Positions 13,757 through 20,330 of a DNA stretch of 32,570 nt are shown here, in pieces. The DNA lies in the IMG/VR virus record IMGVR_UViG_3300031758_000318, positions 1-32,570 of that record; one strand, written 5' to 3'. Position 1 is the first letter of the stretch; every line of letters starts with the position of its first letter. The notes under the pieces were generated by a model, which was not told the origin of the DNA, searched no databases, and saw only the letters and a list, made by a program, of their open reading frames with translations. The position numbers and the translations under genes were made by a program. Source of the DNA: a virus.

Positions 13757-14041
13757 ATGGACATTATAAGAATAGACCCAGATTTTACACCAGAAACACA
13801 CACTATTGGTGCTACATCTGCTCAATCATCAGCTATTATAACTCAATCAGGTATTATTAGAATAGCTATCTCAGGAACTCATGCTCACGTTAGGTTCGGT
13901 GCAAATCCAACTGCTACTGAAGAAGATATTATGTGTACGCAAGATTCAGTACAATACTTTGCATTTAAGTCAGGCGATAAAGTTGCTTTTATTAAATCAG
14001 GTGATGGTTCTGGTCAGATAAACATTTGTGCAGTAGATTAA
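13757..14041 (+). CDS. Conserved small beta-rich phage protein
   Basis: 94 residues: a compact series of short strands (PETHTIGATSAQSSAIITQSGIIRIAISGTHAHVRFGANPTATEEDIMCTQDSVQYFAFKSGDKVAFIKSGDG). This type is common among uncultured marine phages, often near lysis or structural genes, with no established role. The fold pattern suggests a small beta sandwich, possibly a virion decoration. It is preceded by 135 bases without a gene (13622-13756), where only a lone TATAAT at 13662-13667 without a good -35 is seen. Confidence 0.6.
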   Translation: MDIIRIDPDFTPETHTIGATSAQSSAIITQSGIIRIAISGTHAHVRFGANPTATEEDIMCTQDSVQYFAFKSGDKVAFIKSGDGSGQINICAVD

Positions 14042-14042
14042 T

Positions 14043-14462
14043 ATGATTCCAGCTATAACTGCTCTTGCACCTATTCTTAATAAAGTTTTTGGAGTTATAG
14101 ACAAATCTATTTCTGACAAAGACTTAGCATTAAAATTAAAGAACGATTTAAATATGCAGTTACTTCAATCTGGTACTGAAGAACTAAAAGCTACTGCAAG
14201 AATAGTTGAAGCTGAAGCTAAATCAAATTGGTTTGTAGCATCTTGGAGACCATTACTAATGTATGTATTGATTGCTATTCTAATTTGGAATTTTATTATT
14301 AGTCCAATAATCTTAGTCTTATTTAAAATAAATGCACAAGTACTTTTACCTACTGATGTTTGGACATTATTACAAATAGGTTTGGGTGGATATGTGGTTG
14401 GTCGTTCAGGAGAATCTATCGCAAGAACTTTAGCAAATAGACCAGCACAAAAAGATGAATAA
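14043..14462 (+). CDS. Holin of the 3TM / gene-transfer-agent type
   Basis: 139 residues. A soluble helical N-terminus (KLKNDLNMQLLQ...RIVEAEAKSN) is followed by SWRPLLMYVLIAILIWNFIISPIILVLF (68-95) and VWTLLQIGLGGYVVGRSGESIA (106-127). The S-W-R-P-L-L-M and L-Q-I-G-L-G-G-Y-V-V-G-R-S blocks are the signature of the family called holin of 3TMs, for gene-transfer release. It would permeabilise the inner membrane and release the M15 lysin. It starts one base after the previous stop, with no clear ribosome site, so it is probably translationally coupled. Confidence 0.88.
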   Translation: MIPAITALAPILNKVFGVIDKSISDKDLALKLKNDLNMQLLQSGTEELKATARIVEAEAKSNWFVASWRPLLMYVLIAILIWNFIISPIILVLFKINAQVLLPTDVWTLLQIGLGGYVVGRSGESIARTLANRPAQKDE

Positions 14463-14691
14463 TTTTTATCTAGTTACCTATTCCATTTCTTATGTGAAGG
14501 TAAACTCAGATAACATAAAAGAAGATATTGTTTGGTGCAGATTCTTTGACAATGAAACATTTGTAAATTCTAATTCATTTTTATCACAATTAAAGCAAGT
14601 AAAGAAATTAAGAATAACTGGAGTTGAGTGGGAGATAGAAGATTGTAATTGGTTTGATTATTTTGATGATATCTCAAATACTATTCACTAA
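14455..14691 (+). CDS. Hypothetical protein (78 aa)
   Basis: Overlaps the holin gene by 8 bases. The sequence is strand-rich and acidic, with LVTYSISYVKVNSDNIKEDIVWCRFFDNETF and a tail WEIEDCNWFDYFDDISNTIH. Not recognised. It is the last gene of the rightward block; its stop overlaps the stop of the leftward operon by four bases, so the two transcription units converge here without a visible terminator. Confidence 0.55.
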   Translation: MNNFYLVTYSISYVKVNSDNIKEDIVWCRFFDNETFVNSNSFLSQLKQVKKLRITGVEWEIEDCNWFDYFDDISNTIH

Positions 14692-15209
14692 TTTAACTGA
14701 ACTTCAAAGTATTCTATATTATCATTTGGAAAGCATTTTAGTTGCGACTTTGGCAGTAACTTTAATATTTGATCTACACTTCTGAATAAAATTTTGTCGG
14801 CAAGTGGAAAACAAATGGTAAATCTAGTATGATAATTCGTGAACGATTGCTCAAAATAAATATATCTTTTTATATCTCTAACTTTAATCTTAGCTAAAGT
14901 TTTTCCTTGTTCCCAAGTTGCGTTCTTTAATTCAACAAAGAACTGCTCTTGCTTATATGCTTCTTTAGGTGCGTAAACGAAGTAATCTGGGAAGCTTTTG
15001 ATAAGTGTTGGGAGTTTGGCAAACAAAGGAATAACACTTTCAGCGAAAGATTGAGAATCGCTAACAGCATTAAGACCAAGCTTCCGATACAAATAGCCAC
15101 GACTAGTGCAATACTGAACGAAACGATCTTCACTAATGTTAAGATAATTCTTTGTGCGATTTTCATAAGACTCATGGTTAAAGTTCTCAATGTATTTTTT
15201 ATCATTCAT
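14688..15209 (-). CDS. Putative PD-(D/E)XK nuclease (resolvase-like)
   Basis: 173 residues, last gene of the leftward operon. The core reads SFPDYFVYAPKEAYKQEQFFVELKNATWEQG: Pro74-Asp75 followed by Glu93-Leu-Lys95 fits the PD...(D/E)xK nuclease signature, with the strand-turn-strand spacing expected. The following KIKVRDIKRYIYFEQ helix often supplies a further contact in this fold. Phage enzymes of this type cut DNA junctions or ends during replication and packaging. Its ATG follows the previous stop directly (TAAATG). The call rests on one motif. Confidence 0.5.
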   Translation of the reverse strand: MNDKKYIENFNHESYENRTKNYLNISEDRFVQYCTSRGYLYRKLGLNAVSDSQSFAESVIPLFAKLPTLIKSFPDYFVYAPKEAYKQEQFFVELKNATWEQGKTLAKIKVRDIKRYIYFEQSFTNYHTRFTICFPLADKILFRSVDQILKLLPKSQLKCFPNDNIEYFEVQLN

Positions 15210-15560
15210 TTATCTACTCAGTTCACGATTAGTTACTAGCCATGATCTGTAAAGATCAACCCAGCTTTGTAAGTTTGCATACTTGCCTTTAAGAATAGAA
15301 TAATTTTTTTCAGCAACTAATAAACCTTCAATGATTGTTTTGTAGTTCTCATCACTATAAGCCCACTTCTCAGCTTCAGCTACCGAGCAATTCTTTTCTA
15401 TTTTCTTTGTGAGAGTTATTTGACTGAATGTAATCTTTTTAAATTCTTCGCAACGTCTAAAAGTATATAGTGCTTCTGACATTTGTTCTGATACTGAATC
15501 CAGTTCAGCTTTTATTTCATCAGGATTCTTTAAACTTAAATCGTGGGCAATACTATTCAT
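15210..15560 (-). CDS. Hypothetical helical protein (116 aa)
   Basis: Mostly helical and charged: NPDEIKAELDSVSEQMSEALYTFRRCEEFKKITFSQITLTKKIEKNCSVAEAEKWAYSDENYKTIIEGLLVAEKNYSILKGKYANLQSWVDLYRSWL. A good ribosome site (AAGGAAGGAA) precedes the ATG, and its stop abuts the nuclease-like gene. Not recognised. The position next to nuclease and recombination genes suggests a DNA metabolism helper, but nothing in the sequence proves it. Confidence 0.65.
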   Translation of the reverse strand: MNSIAHDLSLKNPDEIKAELDSVSEQMSEALYTFRRCEEFKKITFSQITLTKKIEKNCSVAEAEKWAYSDENYKTIIEGLLVAEKNYSILKGKYANLQSWVDLYRSWLVTNRELSR

Positions 15561-15595
15561 TTCCTTCCTTTACAGTTTACAGTTGCACTAGGTTA

Positions 15596-15730
15596 TTATC
15601 CTAGTAATTTTTCAAAGTTAAAAGCTATCTTGGAATTGATAAACTCTCTAAGTCTTTTTGCTTTTTCAAGTTTCATCTTATATTCCAATTCAAGATCAAG
15701 CAACTTTCGTTGGCGATCTCTCAGCTTCAT
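15596..15730 (-). CDS. Small coiled-coil protein (44 aa)
   Basis: MKLRDRQRKLLDLELEYKMK then LEKAKRLREFINSKIAFNFEKLLG: one long basic and acidic helix with heptad spacing of Leu. It overlaps the end of the preceding leftward gene by 35 bases, as many genes in this operon do. No clear ribosome site, so reinitiation is likely. Function unknown. Confidence 0.5.
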   Translation of the reverse strand: MKLRDRQRKLLDLELEYKMKLEKAKRLREFINSKIAFNFEKLLG

Positions 15731-15911
15731 AACTACTTGGCTTTGTTGTAGCATCAGCTAGTTTTATATTATTTCTTATGAACTTAGTATTTAGTATGTC
15801 CACAGAAATAATCTTACCTTCCTTTGTTTCAGTTAGAGCATCTTCTGTATTCTCAAATAGTTCTTTAACTAAGATAGAACACTCAATTAACTTTTCTCTA
15901 ACTACCTTCAT
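15696..15911 (-). CDS. Hypothetical protein (71 aa)
   Basis: MKVVREKLIECSILVKELFENTEDALTETKEGKIISVDILNTKFIRNNIKLADATTKPSSYEAERSPTKVA. An N-terminal acidic helix is followed by a loop-rich tail. The ATG at 15911 is preferred over the longer frame to 16013, because the extra stretch would lie inside the large palindromic structure at 15950-16014 and gives an unlikely hydrophobic leader. Not recognised. Confidence 0.5.
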   Translation of the reverse strand: MKVVREKLIECSILVKELFENTEDALTETKEGKIISVDILNTKFIRNNIKLADATTKPSSYEAERSPTKVA

Positions 15912-15949
15912 TATTTTACTTATATATATTTTATAATTAATTGCAAGGA

Positions 15950-16014
15950 TATGGCAGGTGGAAAAGGGGGAAAATGAAACTAAACCAACAAGGTTTAATA
16001 AACCACCTGCCATA
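15950..16014 (-). ncRNA. Candidate structured element: 12-bp inverted repeat with nested hairpin
   Basis: Positions 15950-15961 (TATGGCAGGTGG) are the reverse complement of 16003-16014. The 41-nt interior holds a second hairpin, TAAACC/GGTTTA around AACAA, and a purine/pyrimidine-asymmetric GGGGG run. It lies in the 109-base gap between the genes at 16021-16527 and 15696-15911, so it would be in the leftward transcript. It could be a regulatory leader, an RNA processing site, a DNA cruciform or a protein target. No known class was recognised. Confidence 0.6.
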
Positions 16015-16020
16015 AAATTT

Positions 16021-16527
16021 CTAGTTATGAAAATTAATTTGAAATAAAAACTTGTAATCTTTTATTTTCAAATCAATTTCTTCCTTTGTAACATCTATTT
16101 TACCAGATTCAATACCTGATTTAAGTAAAGCCATAACAAACATATATTCATCTTTGTTAAATGCTTTAGATACTGGTCTATCTGCTATTTCTTTTTCAAT
16201 AGTAGTTACAGCAGTATTAAAGTTATCAGCTTCAAAGTCATCAACATTAAAGCTTGTATCTGGTTTTGCATTAGCACCAGTAGGCAACTCCTGAATCATT
16301 GGAGTTTTATCTTCCTTACTAAGAACGAATAAACTTCCATTCTTTTTTGATGCACCACAAGTTACAGAAACAGTTTTATTCTTTTCTAAGAAACTAGGTT
16401 TAATTGCAGACCATAAAACTATTTCTTGATCGTTTACTTTAAACTTAAAATTTGGAAACTTATTTGGAGTTCCATCTTTTGTAAGTCTATTATCGTAAAC
16501 GTATTTTACTACTCCTTGTACGTTCAT
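16021..16527 (-). CDS. OB-fold-like protein, possible single-strand DNA-binding protein
   Basis: 168 residues. Residues 1-75 look like an OB fold: strands VQGVVKYVYDNRL, PNFKFKVNDQEIVLWSAI, KTVSVTCGASKKNGSLFVL. A linker and a helical C-terminal half follow (DRPVSKAFNKDEYMFVMALLKSGIESGKIDV...). It lacks the usual acidic SSB tip. It is encoded directly after the RecB-like exonuclease (stop TAA followed by ATG), a pairing typical of phage recombination modules. Binding of single-stranded DNA is inferred from fold impression and neighbour. Confidence 0.5.
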   Translation of the reverse strand: MNVQGVVKYVYDNRLTKDGTPNKFPNFKFKVNDQEIVLWSAIKPSFLEKNKTVSVTCGASKKNGSLFVLSKEDKTPMIQELPTGANAKPDTSFNVDDFEADNFNTAVTTIEKEIADRPVSKAFNKDEYMFVMALLKSGIESGKIDVTKEEIDLKIKDYKFLFQINFHN

Positions 16528-17265
16528 TTACTTTTCTCCTTTTTGGTTTAGGTAGCGATACATTTTTAGGCAGGAAATCGCCACATCTTCCTGCATTTCT
16601 CCTATTGGAAATTCTTTAATATTTAATTTTCCAGTCTTGGTGCAATTAACAATCACACCTTGTTTAACATCAATCCCAAGTTCTTCTTTAACGCAAATTT
16701 TATAAAGATAGATTTGAACTAACATAGAATCTCTTATTCCTGATGATGACTTCCAGTCATAGATAATATGATCTCCTGATTTGTTTTTAAATAAAGCATC
16801 AAGAGTTCCAGTAAACTTATGAATACGACTAAGCACTTTACGTTCAGTAAATACAATTTCTAAACCTTCTTGTTTATCGTACCATTCTTTAAACTTACCA
16901 AATGACTTTTTAATTTCAGGATTAATAATCTCAGGAACTATTCCTTTATGAATATAATCTTCAATTAAGTTATGCACGTGTGTTCCAACCGAACCTGCAT
17001 CTGACATATTCTGGTTTGGTGCTTTTTTAATTTGTTCTGCGATCTTAGTCAGTTCAATCTCATCATAGCTAACTCCTGCTCTAATTAACTTCTTAAATTC
17101 TTCTGAGCATATCTTGGCTGACCATAAGCCAATAACATTAGCTGGAGTTAATAATTTAGTAATACCAGTAGCACTAGGCAACTGTTCTTCATTCCAAAAG
17201 TATTGATGAGCAACTGGGTCAAAGAATAAAGTCTCTTGACCATTGTATAGTTTTATTTCTTCCAT
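16528..17265 (-). CDS. RecB/Cas4-like PD-(D/E)XK exonuclease
   Basis: 245 residues. The motif chain is clear: SVGTHVHNLIEDY (His96 region), FTGTLDALF (Asp156), IYDWKSSSG (Asp170-x-Lys172), then VQIYLYK (QxxxY motif at 184-188). This is the PDDEXK_1 / RecB-like nuclease family, which in phages resects double-strand ends for recombination or replication. It has a good ribosome site (GGGAAGG). The partner downstream is an OB-fold-like protein. A separate 70-base AT-rich gap lies upstream, after the regulator gene. Confidence 0.85.
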   Translation of the reverse strand: MEEIKLYNGQETLFFDPVAHQYFWNEEQLPSATGITKLLTPANVIGLWSAKICSEEFKKLIRAGVSYDEIELTKIAEQIKKAPNQNMSDAGSVGTHVHNLIEDYIHKGIVPEIINPEIKKSFGKFKEWYDKQEGLEIVFTERKVLSRIHKFTGTLDALFKNKSGDHIIYDWKSSSGIRDSMLVQIYLYKICVKEELGIDVKQGVIVNCTKTGKLNIKEFPIGEMQEDVAISCLKMYRYLNQKGEK

Positions 17266-17335
17266 TTTACCTTCCCTTTTTTTTAGTTATTACAAATTAA
17301 CATTAAAACAATAATAAACAATATAAATATTATAA

Positions 17336-17638
17336 TTACATTAAGCATATATCGTTCATAATTGTTTTGCTAAATTCTTTTTTAGGTAATTCAGCATCAT
17401 ATAAACTATCAACAGATACACCAAAGATTTTAGCAATTTTATAAAGTTGAGACGCACCAAGTTCATTCTTGCCTAATTCAAACTTACTTATCTGTTGAGT
17501 AATAGAACCCATAAACTCAGCTAAATGTCTTTGAGACATATATTTAACTTTGCCAAAAGGTTCTTCAACTTTTGTATTAATTCGCAAGAACTTAATATTA
17601 CTTGCAAGTCTATTTATTATATCGTGCTTTGTTTCCAT
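17336..17638 (-). CDS. XRE-family helix-turn-helix regulator
   Basis: 100 residues from the ATG at 17638, which has GGAAGG just before it; an ATG four codons earlier is less well placed. The HTH_3 domain spans about 34-84: MSQRHLAEFMGSITQQISKFELGKNELGASQLYKIAKIFGVSVDSLY. This is the Cro/CI-like fold that binds palindromic operators. Candidate palindromic sites exist at 11764-11800 and 32437-32454. With no integrase visible, it more likely controls early/late timing than lysogeny, but that is inference. Confidence 0.88.
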   Translation of the reverse strand: METKHDIINRLASNIKFLRINTKVEEPFGKVKYMSQRHLAEFMGSITQQISKFELGKNELGASQLYKIAKIFGVSVDSLYDAELPKKEFSKTIMNDICLM

Positions 17639-17850
17639 AAATCCTTCCATTTTTTGTATTGGTTCTGCCAGTATTCAGAATTGAAATCAGGATTATGATA
17701 AGGAAACTTCTTATAGAATTTATCTAAAGAAATTGTCTTATCTTCAACTGAACACAAATCATAATAGTATGGTGCTTCATTAGAAGTTATATAACGATTT
17801 GTTTTTGATTCTAATAGCAATCTATTTATTTCTTGTTGTACTGTTTTCAT
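17617..17850 (-). CDS. Hypothetical protein (77 aa)
   Basis: Strong ribosome site (AGGAGAAAAT) before the ATG. MKTVQQEINRLLLESKTNRYITSNEAPYYYDLCSVEDK is followed by an aromatic, charged C-terminus (FYKKFPYHNPDFNSEYWQNQYKKWKDLW). It overlaps the regulator gene by 22 bases, so it is co-translated with it. Not recognised. Confidence 0.6.
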   Translation of the reverse strand: MKTVQQEINRLLLESKTNRYITSNEAPYYYDLCSVEDKTISLDKFYKKFPYHNPDFNSEYWQNQYKKWKDLWKQSTI

Positions 17851-17858
17851 ATTTTCTC

Positions 17859-18167
17859 CTAGTTTAATAACGAGTGCCCACGATTAATCAGGCATTTTCT
17901 TATATAGTTTTTTCTAGTATCTTCAGCTTTAGACACCACACCTAACGAAGCTGGTCTAAGAATATTATCAATTATCCAAGCTTGGAACTCTTGGCTATCT
18001 GATAAAGTCTTTTCTGCAAACTTTTCACACAGAATAATATCATTTGTAATATCTTCTGCTTTAGAATGTGGGAACGTCCCAGAACGTCCAGCAGTATCTA
18101 TTACAGCTTTGTAAGAAGTACAGTTAGTTATTAATAGTATTAGTATTAAACCTAATAATGTTTTCAT
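17859..18167 (-). CDS. Small predicted lipoprotein
   Basis: 102 residues. MKTLLGLILILLITNC is a lipoprotein signal peptide with the modified cysteine at about residue 16 (lipobox ITNC; Asn before Cys is unusual but tolerated). The mature part (SYKAVIDTAGRSGTFPHSKAEDITNDIILCEKFAEKTL...NRGHSLLN) has further Cys and no known motif. Expressed with early leftward genes, it could sit in the envelope and block superinfection, as other phage lipoproteins do; this is inference. A GGGAAAAAA ribosome site precedes it. Confidence 0.65.
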   Translation of the reverse strand: MKTLLGLILILLITNCTSYKAVIDTAGRSGTFPHSKAEDITNDIILCEKFAEKTLSDSQEFQAWIIDNILRPASLGVVSKAEDTRKNYIRKCLINRGHSLLN

Positions 18168-18354
18168 TTTTTTTCCCTTTGTTTTTAGTTAAGTACTCTA
18201 TCGTAAAAGCATTTAGTATTTCTCTTTTACGTAGATTCGGCTTCTCTCTCCAAGCGAATAAGATGTATTCTATTAACGTTTGGAATCTTCTATTGTTTAT
18301 TGCTTCTTCTAGGATAACAGTTGCGTAATGTTTATCCGACTTTAGTTTTGTCAT
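18124..18354 (-). CDS. Hypothetical protein (76 aa)
   Basis: GGAGAAGG ribosome site before the ATG. Helical: MTKLKSDKHYATVILEEAINNRRFQTLIEYILFAWREKPNLRKREILNAFTIEYLTKN, then a basic tail. It overlaps the lipoprotein start by 44 bases, which is large but in keeping with this compact operon. Not recognised. Confidence 0.55.
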   Translation of the reverse strand: MTKLKSDKHYATVILEEAINNRRFQTLIEYILFAWREKPNLRKREILNAFTIEYLTKNKGKKNENIIRFNTNTINN

Positions 18355-18478
18355 TTGCCTTCTCCAGTTGTTGTTTCTCTAATCGTTCTTTGTATTTCTT
18401 TAAAGCTTCTTCCATTTTAACACGCATTACAGAATCAGCTAATTTTGAACTGAGTTTTTCTTTATTTGAAAAGTTCAT
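18332..18478 (-). CDS. Small helical protein (48 aa)
   Basis: MNFSNKEKLSSKLADSVMRV then KMEEALKKYKERLEKQQLEK and ANDKTKVG. Strongly helical with a coiled-coil middle. It overlaps both neighbours (23 bases with the next gene, 17 with the previous one). Function unknown. Confidence 0.5.
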   Translation of the reverse strand: MNFSNKEKLSSKLADSVMRVKMEEALKKYKERLEKQQLEKANDKTKVG

Positions 18479-18632
18479 CTTTTTTCCTACTATTTATAAT
18501 TTTTTTTAGTTCGTTGTAAATAGCTTTGTCATAGCTAGATACTTTAGAACCTGAGAACTCTTGAATAATCATAAATTTTTTCATGATAGAAAGTGAACCT
18601 TTTAGTATATCTAATGGAACTTTTTTTAGCAT
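18462..18632 (-). CDS. Small hypothetical protein (56 aa)
   Basis: MLKKVPLDILKGSLSIMKKF then MIIQEFSGSKVSSYDKAIYN and ELKKIINSRKKDELFK. Basic and amphipathic. Its ATG directly follows the TAG of the upstream 30-aa gene, so translation is probably coupled. Function unknown. Confidence 0.45.
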   Translation of the reverse strand: MLKKVPLDILKGSLSIMKKFMIIQEFSGSKVSSYDKAIYNELKKIINSRKKDELFK

Positions 18633-18725
18633 CTAATTAATTATCCAATTTAATAATATTATACTTGACGTGCCTAAAACAATCACAATCAAGAACCCTA
18701 TTCCATCTTTAGTTTCTCTAGTCAT
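18633..18725 (-). CDS. Tiny single-pass membrane peptide (30 aa)
   Basis: MTRETKDGIGFLIVIVLGTS followed by SIILLNWIIN: a charged N-terminus then one hydrophobic helix to the end. ATGA overlap with the upstream peptide gene and direct TAG-ATG contact with the downstream gene support it being a real coupled gene. Function unknown. Confidence 0.45.
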   Translation of the reverse strand: MTRETKDGIGFLIVIVLGTSSIILLNWIIN

Positions 18726-18808
18726 TTAAAGTTCTCCCATATTAAAAATGTTAATATTATTGCAAAACAAAACCAAGCAATTCCTAATTCAGATATAAGT
18801 TCAAGCAT
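18722..18808 (-). CDS. Tiny single-pass membrane peptide (28 aa)
   Basis: MLELISELGIAWFCFAIILT followed by FLIWENFK: a single membrane helix at about 9-23. It is linked by an ATGA overlap to the next peptide and overlaps the end of the 61-aa gene upstream. Function unknown; two membrane peptides in a row is notable. Confidence 0.45.
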   Translation of the reverse strand: MLELISELGIAWFCFAIILTFLIWENFK

Positions 18809-18986
18809 TTTTATATCCTTGTTTAGTTAGCATACCATTTAGTTTTGAAATTAGATTAAAGATACGTTTTTTTGTATGCTCACCTCTAATTTCATTGTCC
18901 AATAAGATTCTTGAAAGTACAGCGACCATCATTTTCATTTCATAGTAACTCATTGAACAAATCACTCCTATTTCTCTTTTTGCCAT
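18801..18986 (-). CDS. Hypothetical protein (61 aa)
   Basis: MAKREIGVICSMSYYEMKMM followed by VAVLSRILLDNEIRGEHTKKRIFNLISKLNGMLTKQGYKNA. Helical, with a short hydrophobic start and a basic end. No strong ribosome site. It overlaps the neighbours on both sides (19 bases with the 29-aa gene, 8 with the membrane peptide). Not recognised. Confidence 0.5.
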   Translation of the reverse strand: MAKREIGVICSMSYYEMKMMVAVLSRILLDNEIRGEHTKKRIFNLISKLNGMLTKQGYKNA

Positions 18987-19057
18987 AATGTTTTAAATAC
19001 CCTTCTTTTTTTTTTAGTACACCAATACCCATAATAACCAGTTATTTTTTTTTTCAT
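18968..19057 (-). CDS. Tiny basic protein (29 aa)
   Basis: MKKKITGYYGYWCTKKKRRV followed by FKTLWQKEK. Very basic with an aromatic core. Its ATG forms an ATGA overlap with the previous gene's stop, and AAGGAAAG lies upstream. It fills a stretch that would otherwise be a gap. Function unknown. Confidence 0.4.
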   Translation of the reverse strand: MKKKITGYYGYWCTKKKRRVFKTLWQKEK

Positions 19058-19401
19058 TGTTTACTTTCCTTTTTAGCTAAGAAAAAAGCATTTTCATTAA
19101 TATCTAAAATTACATTATTAGGAACATGATTTAAACTTATTCTTAATGCTTTCACAAGTTCAGTAGTGAATTGTCGGCAATAAGTTATGTTCTTAATGCA
19201 GTTCTCAATTAAAGCAGTTTTTTCTAAACTAATTTTATAAGTTGGACTACTGGCATTAATTTTTTGCCTAGCTTCACCAAGTGTATTTGATTTATGTATA
19301 AGTTTATTATCTCTAAATATATCGTAAGCATAAATTACTCCATATCCAGTTTGTCTTTGTACAAGTTTTATTTTATCTTTACCATGTCGTTCTACAATCA
19401 T
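19054..19401 (-). CDS. Hypothetical protein (115 aa)
   Basis: A beta-rich start (ERHGKDKIKLVQRQTGYGVIYAYDIFRDNKLIHKSNTLGEARQKI) followed by a helical part with ALIENCIKNITYCRQFTTELVKALRISL. The first part resembles small phage proteins with a strand-strand-helix layout. Its start overlaps the previous stop by one base. Function unknown. Confidence 0.6.
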   Translation of the reverse strand: MIVERHGKDKIKLVQRQTGYGVIYAYDIFRDNKLIHKSNTLGEARQKINASSPTYKISLEKTALIENCIKNITYCRQFTTELVKALRISLNHVPNNVILDINENAFFLAKKESKQ

Positions 19402-19904
19402 TATATACCTCTTTGTCCAGCTTTGTTTAAACCACCTTCAACTTCTTCATAGTTTACACTACGAGTTCTCCAACCAAATGGTATCACATAATTTTCTGGG
19501 AACACAAACAAATGATATTGATTTGCTGTGTCCATTAATCTTGATTCACTTGGATAGAGTTCAATGGCTTCTCTTGTTTCACTTACCAATTCGTTTTTAA
19601 TTAATTGGAAGTGTCTCCAATCATGGATAGATTTTTTATCCAATCTTTTAATAGATAGATAATCAATCATGCCATACCAACTTTTTTCATGTACTAACCA
19701 ATCAGCTTGGCTTCCACGAAAAACTCTAACTTCATAAGTATCGTTTCTGTAAGCTTCACAATTATACATTTCATTGTAATATTGTTTTGCTTGTTCCCAA
19801 GTAAGCTTTAAACCAAACTTAGAACATTCAGTTTTACAATACTCAAATCTTTCCTTCATAGGTAAATCCCAAATAGGAAAGTTTGCTTTTAAAAATGGAG
19901 TCAT
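19401..19904 (-). CDS. DUF7694-like phage protein
   Basis: 167 residues. The second half reads SIHDWRHFQLIKNELVSETREAIELYPSESRLMDTANQYHLFVFPENYVIPFGWRTRSVNYEE, the pattern (DWR.FQ.IKNEL...EA.ELYPSESR..D..NQYHL.V....FGW..R.V) of a phage domain that I recall as DUF7694. The function of that family is not known to me. The N-terminal half is helical and charged. The long conserved block suggests an enzyme or a tight binding surface. The family number is from memory. Confidence 0.7.
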   Translation of the reverse strand: MTPFLKANFPIWDLPMKERFEYCKTECSKFGLKLTWEQAKQYYNEMYNCEAYRNDTYEVRVFRGSQADWLVHEKSWYGMIDYLSIKRLDKKSIHDWRHFQLIKNELVSETREAIELYPSESRLMDTANQYHLFVFPENYVIPFGWRTRSVNYEEVEGGLNKAGQRGI

Positions 19905-19905
19905 A

Positions 19906-20286
19906 TTAATTTTCCTTTACGTAAGTTTTCCAATACTGACCCTTTATTAAAAGCTTCTTAGTTTTAGTTTGATGATGCAATTCTAATATTTGCATTTGCA
20001 AACATTTATTAATTGCTCTTGAAATTCTACCTGAGTTTAGTTCAGGCATTTTTTCTTTGACCAAACCAATCATTACTCTACGACCAATACCTTTAACTCT
20101 TTTAGAGTCGTTAGAATAATTTTCTTGAAGCAACTTTACTACTTCAGGATAGACAACAGAAAAAGAATTACGAGAATCTTTTTTGTATCTATTCGCAAAA
20201 GCTGAGAACCAACTGTACCAACCTTCACGATCACTATTCCAACATGGTGCATTTTCTTCACCAGTATATTTTACTTTGTTTGTCAT
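19906..20286 (-). CDS. Hypothetical protein with possible winged-helix C-terminus
   Basis: 126 residues from the ATG at 20286, which has AAAGGAAGGAAA just upstream; an earlier in-frame ATG at 20325 would fall across the hairpin at 20303-20324. APCWNSDREGWYSWFSAFANRYKKDSRNSFSVVYPEVVKLLQENY is followed by GIGRRVMIGLVKEKMPELNSGRISRAINKCLQMQILELHHQTKTKKLLIKGQYW, helix-helix-strand in pattern like a winged helix. DNA binding is a guess. Confidence 0.6.
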   Translation of the reverse strand: MTNKVKYTGEENAPCWNSDREGWYSWFSAFANRYKKDSRNSFSVVYPEVVKLLQENYSNDSKRVKGIGRRVMIGLVKEKMPELNSGRISRAINKCLQMQILELHHQTKTKKLLIKGQYWKTYVKEN

Positions 20287-20302
20287 TTTCCTTCCTTTGT
20301 TT

Positions 20303-20324
20303 TGGGTGGCTTTTACACCACCCA
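20303..20324 (-). other. RNA hairpin with loop TGTAAAAG in leftward transcript
   Basis: On the minus strand, a 7-bp stem (TGGGTGG and CCACCCA) encloses the loop TGTAAAAG. It lies between the genes ending at 20331 and starting at 20286, 17 bases before the ATG and just before the ribosome site. The loop is identical to that of the hairpin at 777-798, although the stems differ. Confidence 0.75.
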
Positions 20325-20330
20325 TTTAGT

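Noticed and set aside
14927-15239. Two hydrophobic frames (both strands) over the nuclease-like gene
   Set aside because: They overlap a better frame that is coupled to its operon; the hydrophobicity follows from reading the AT-rich gene out of frame.
15912-16013. N-terminal extension of the gene at 15696-15911
   Set aside because: It would translate through the palindromic element; the internal ATG at 15911 is a more plausible start.
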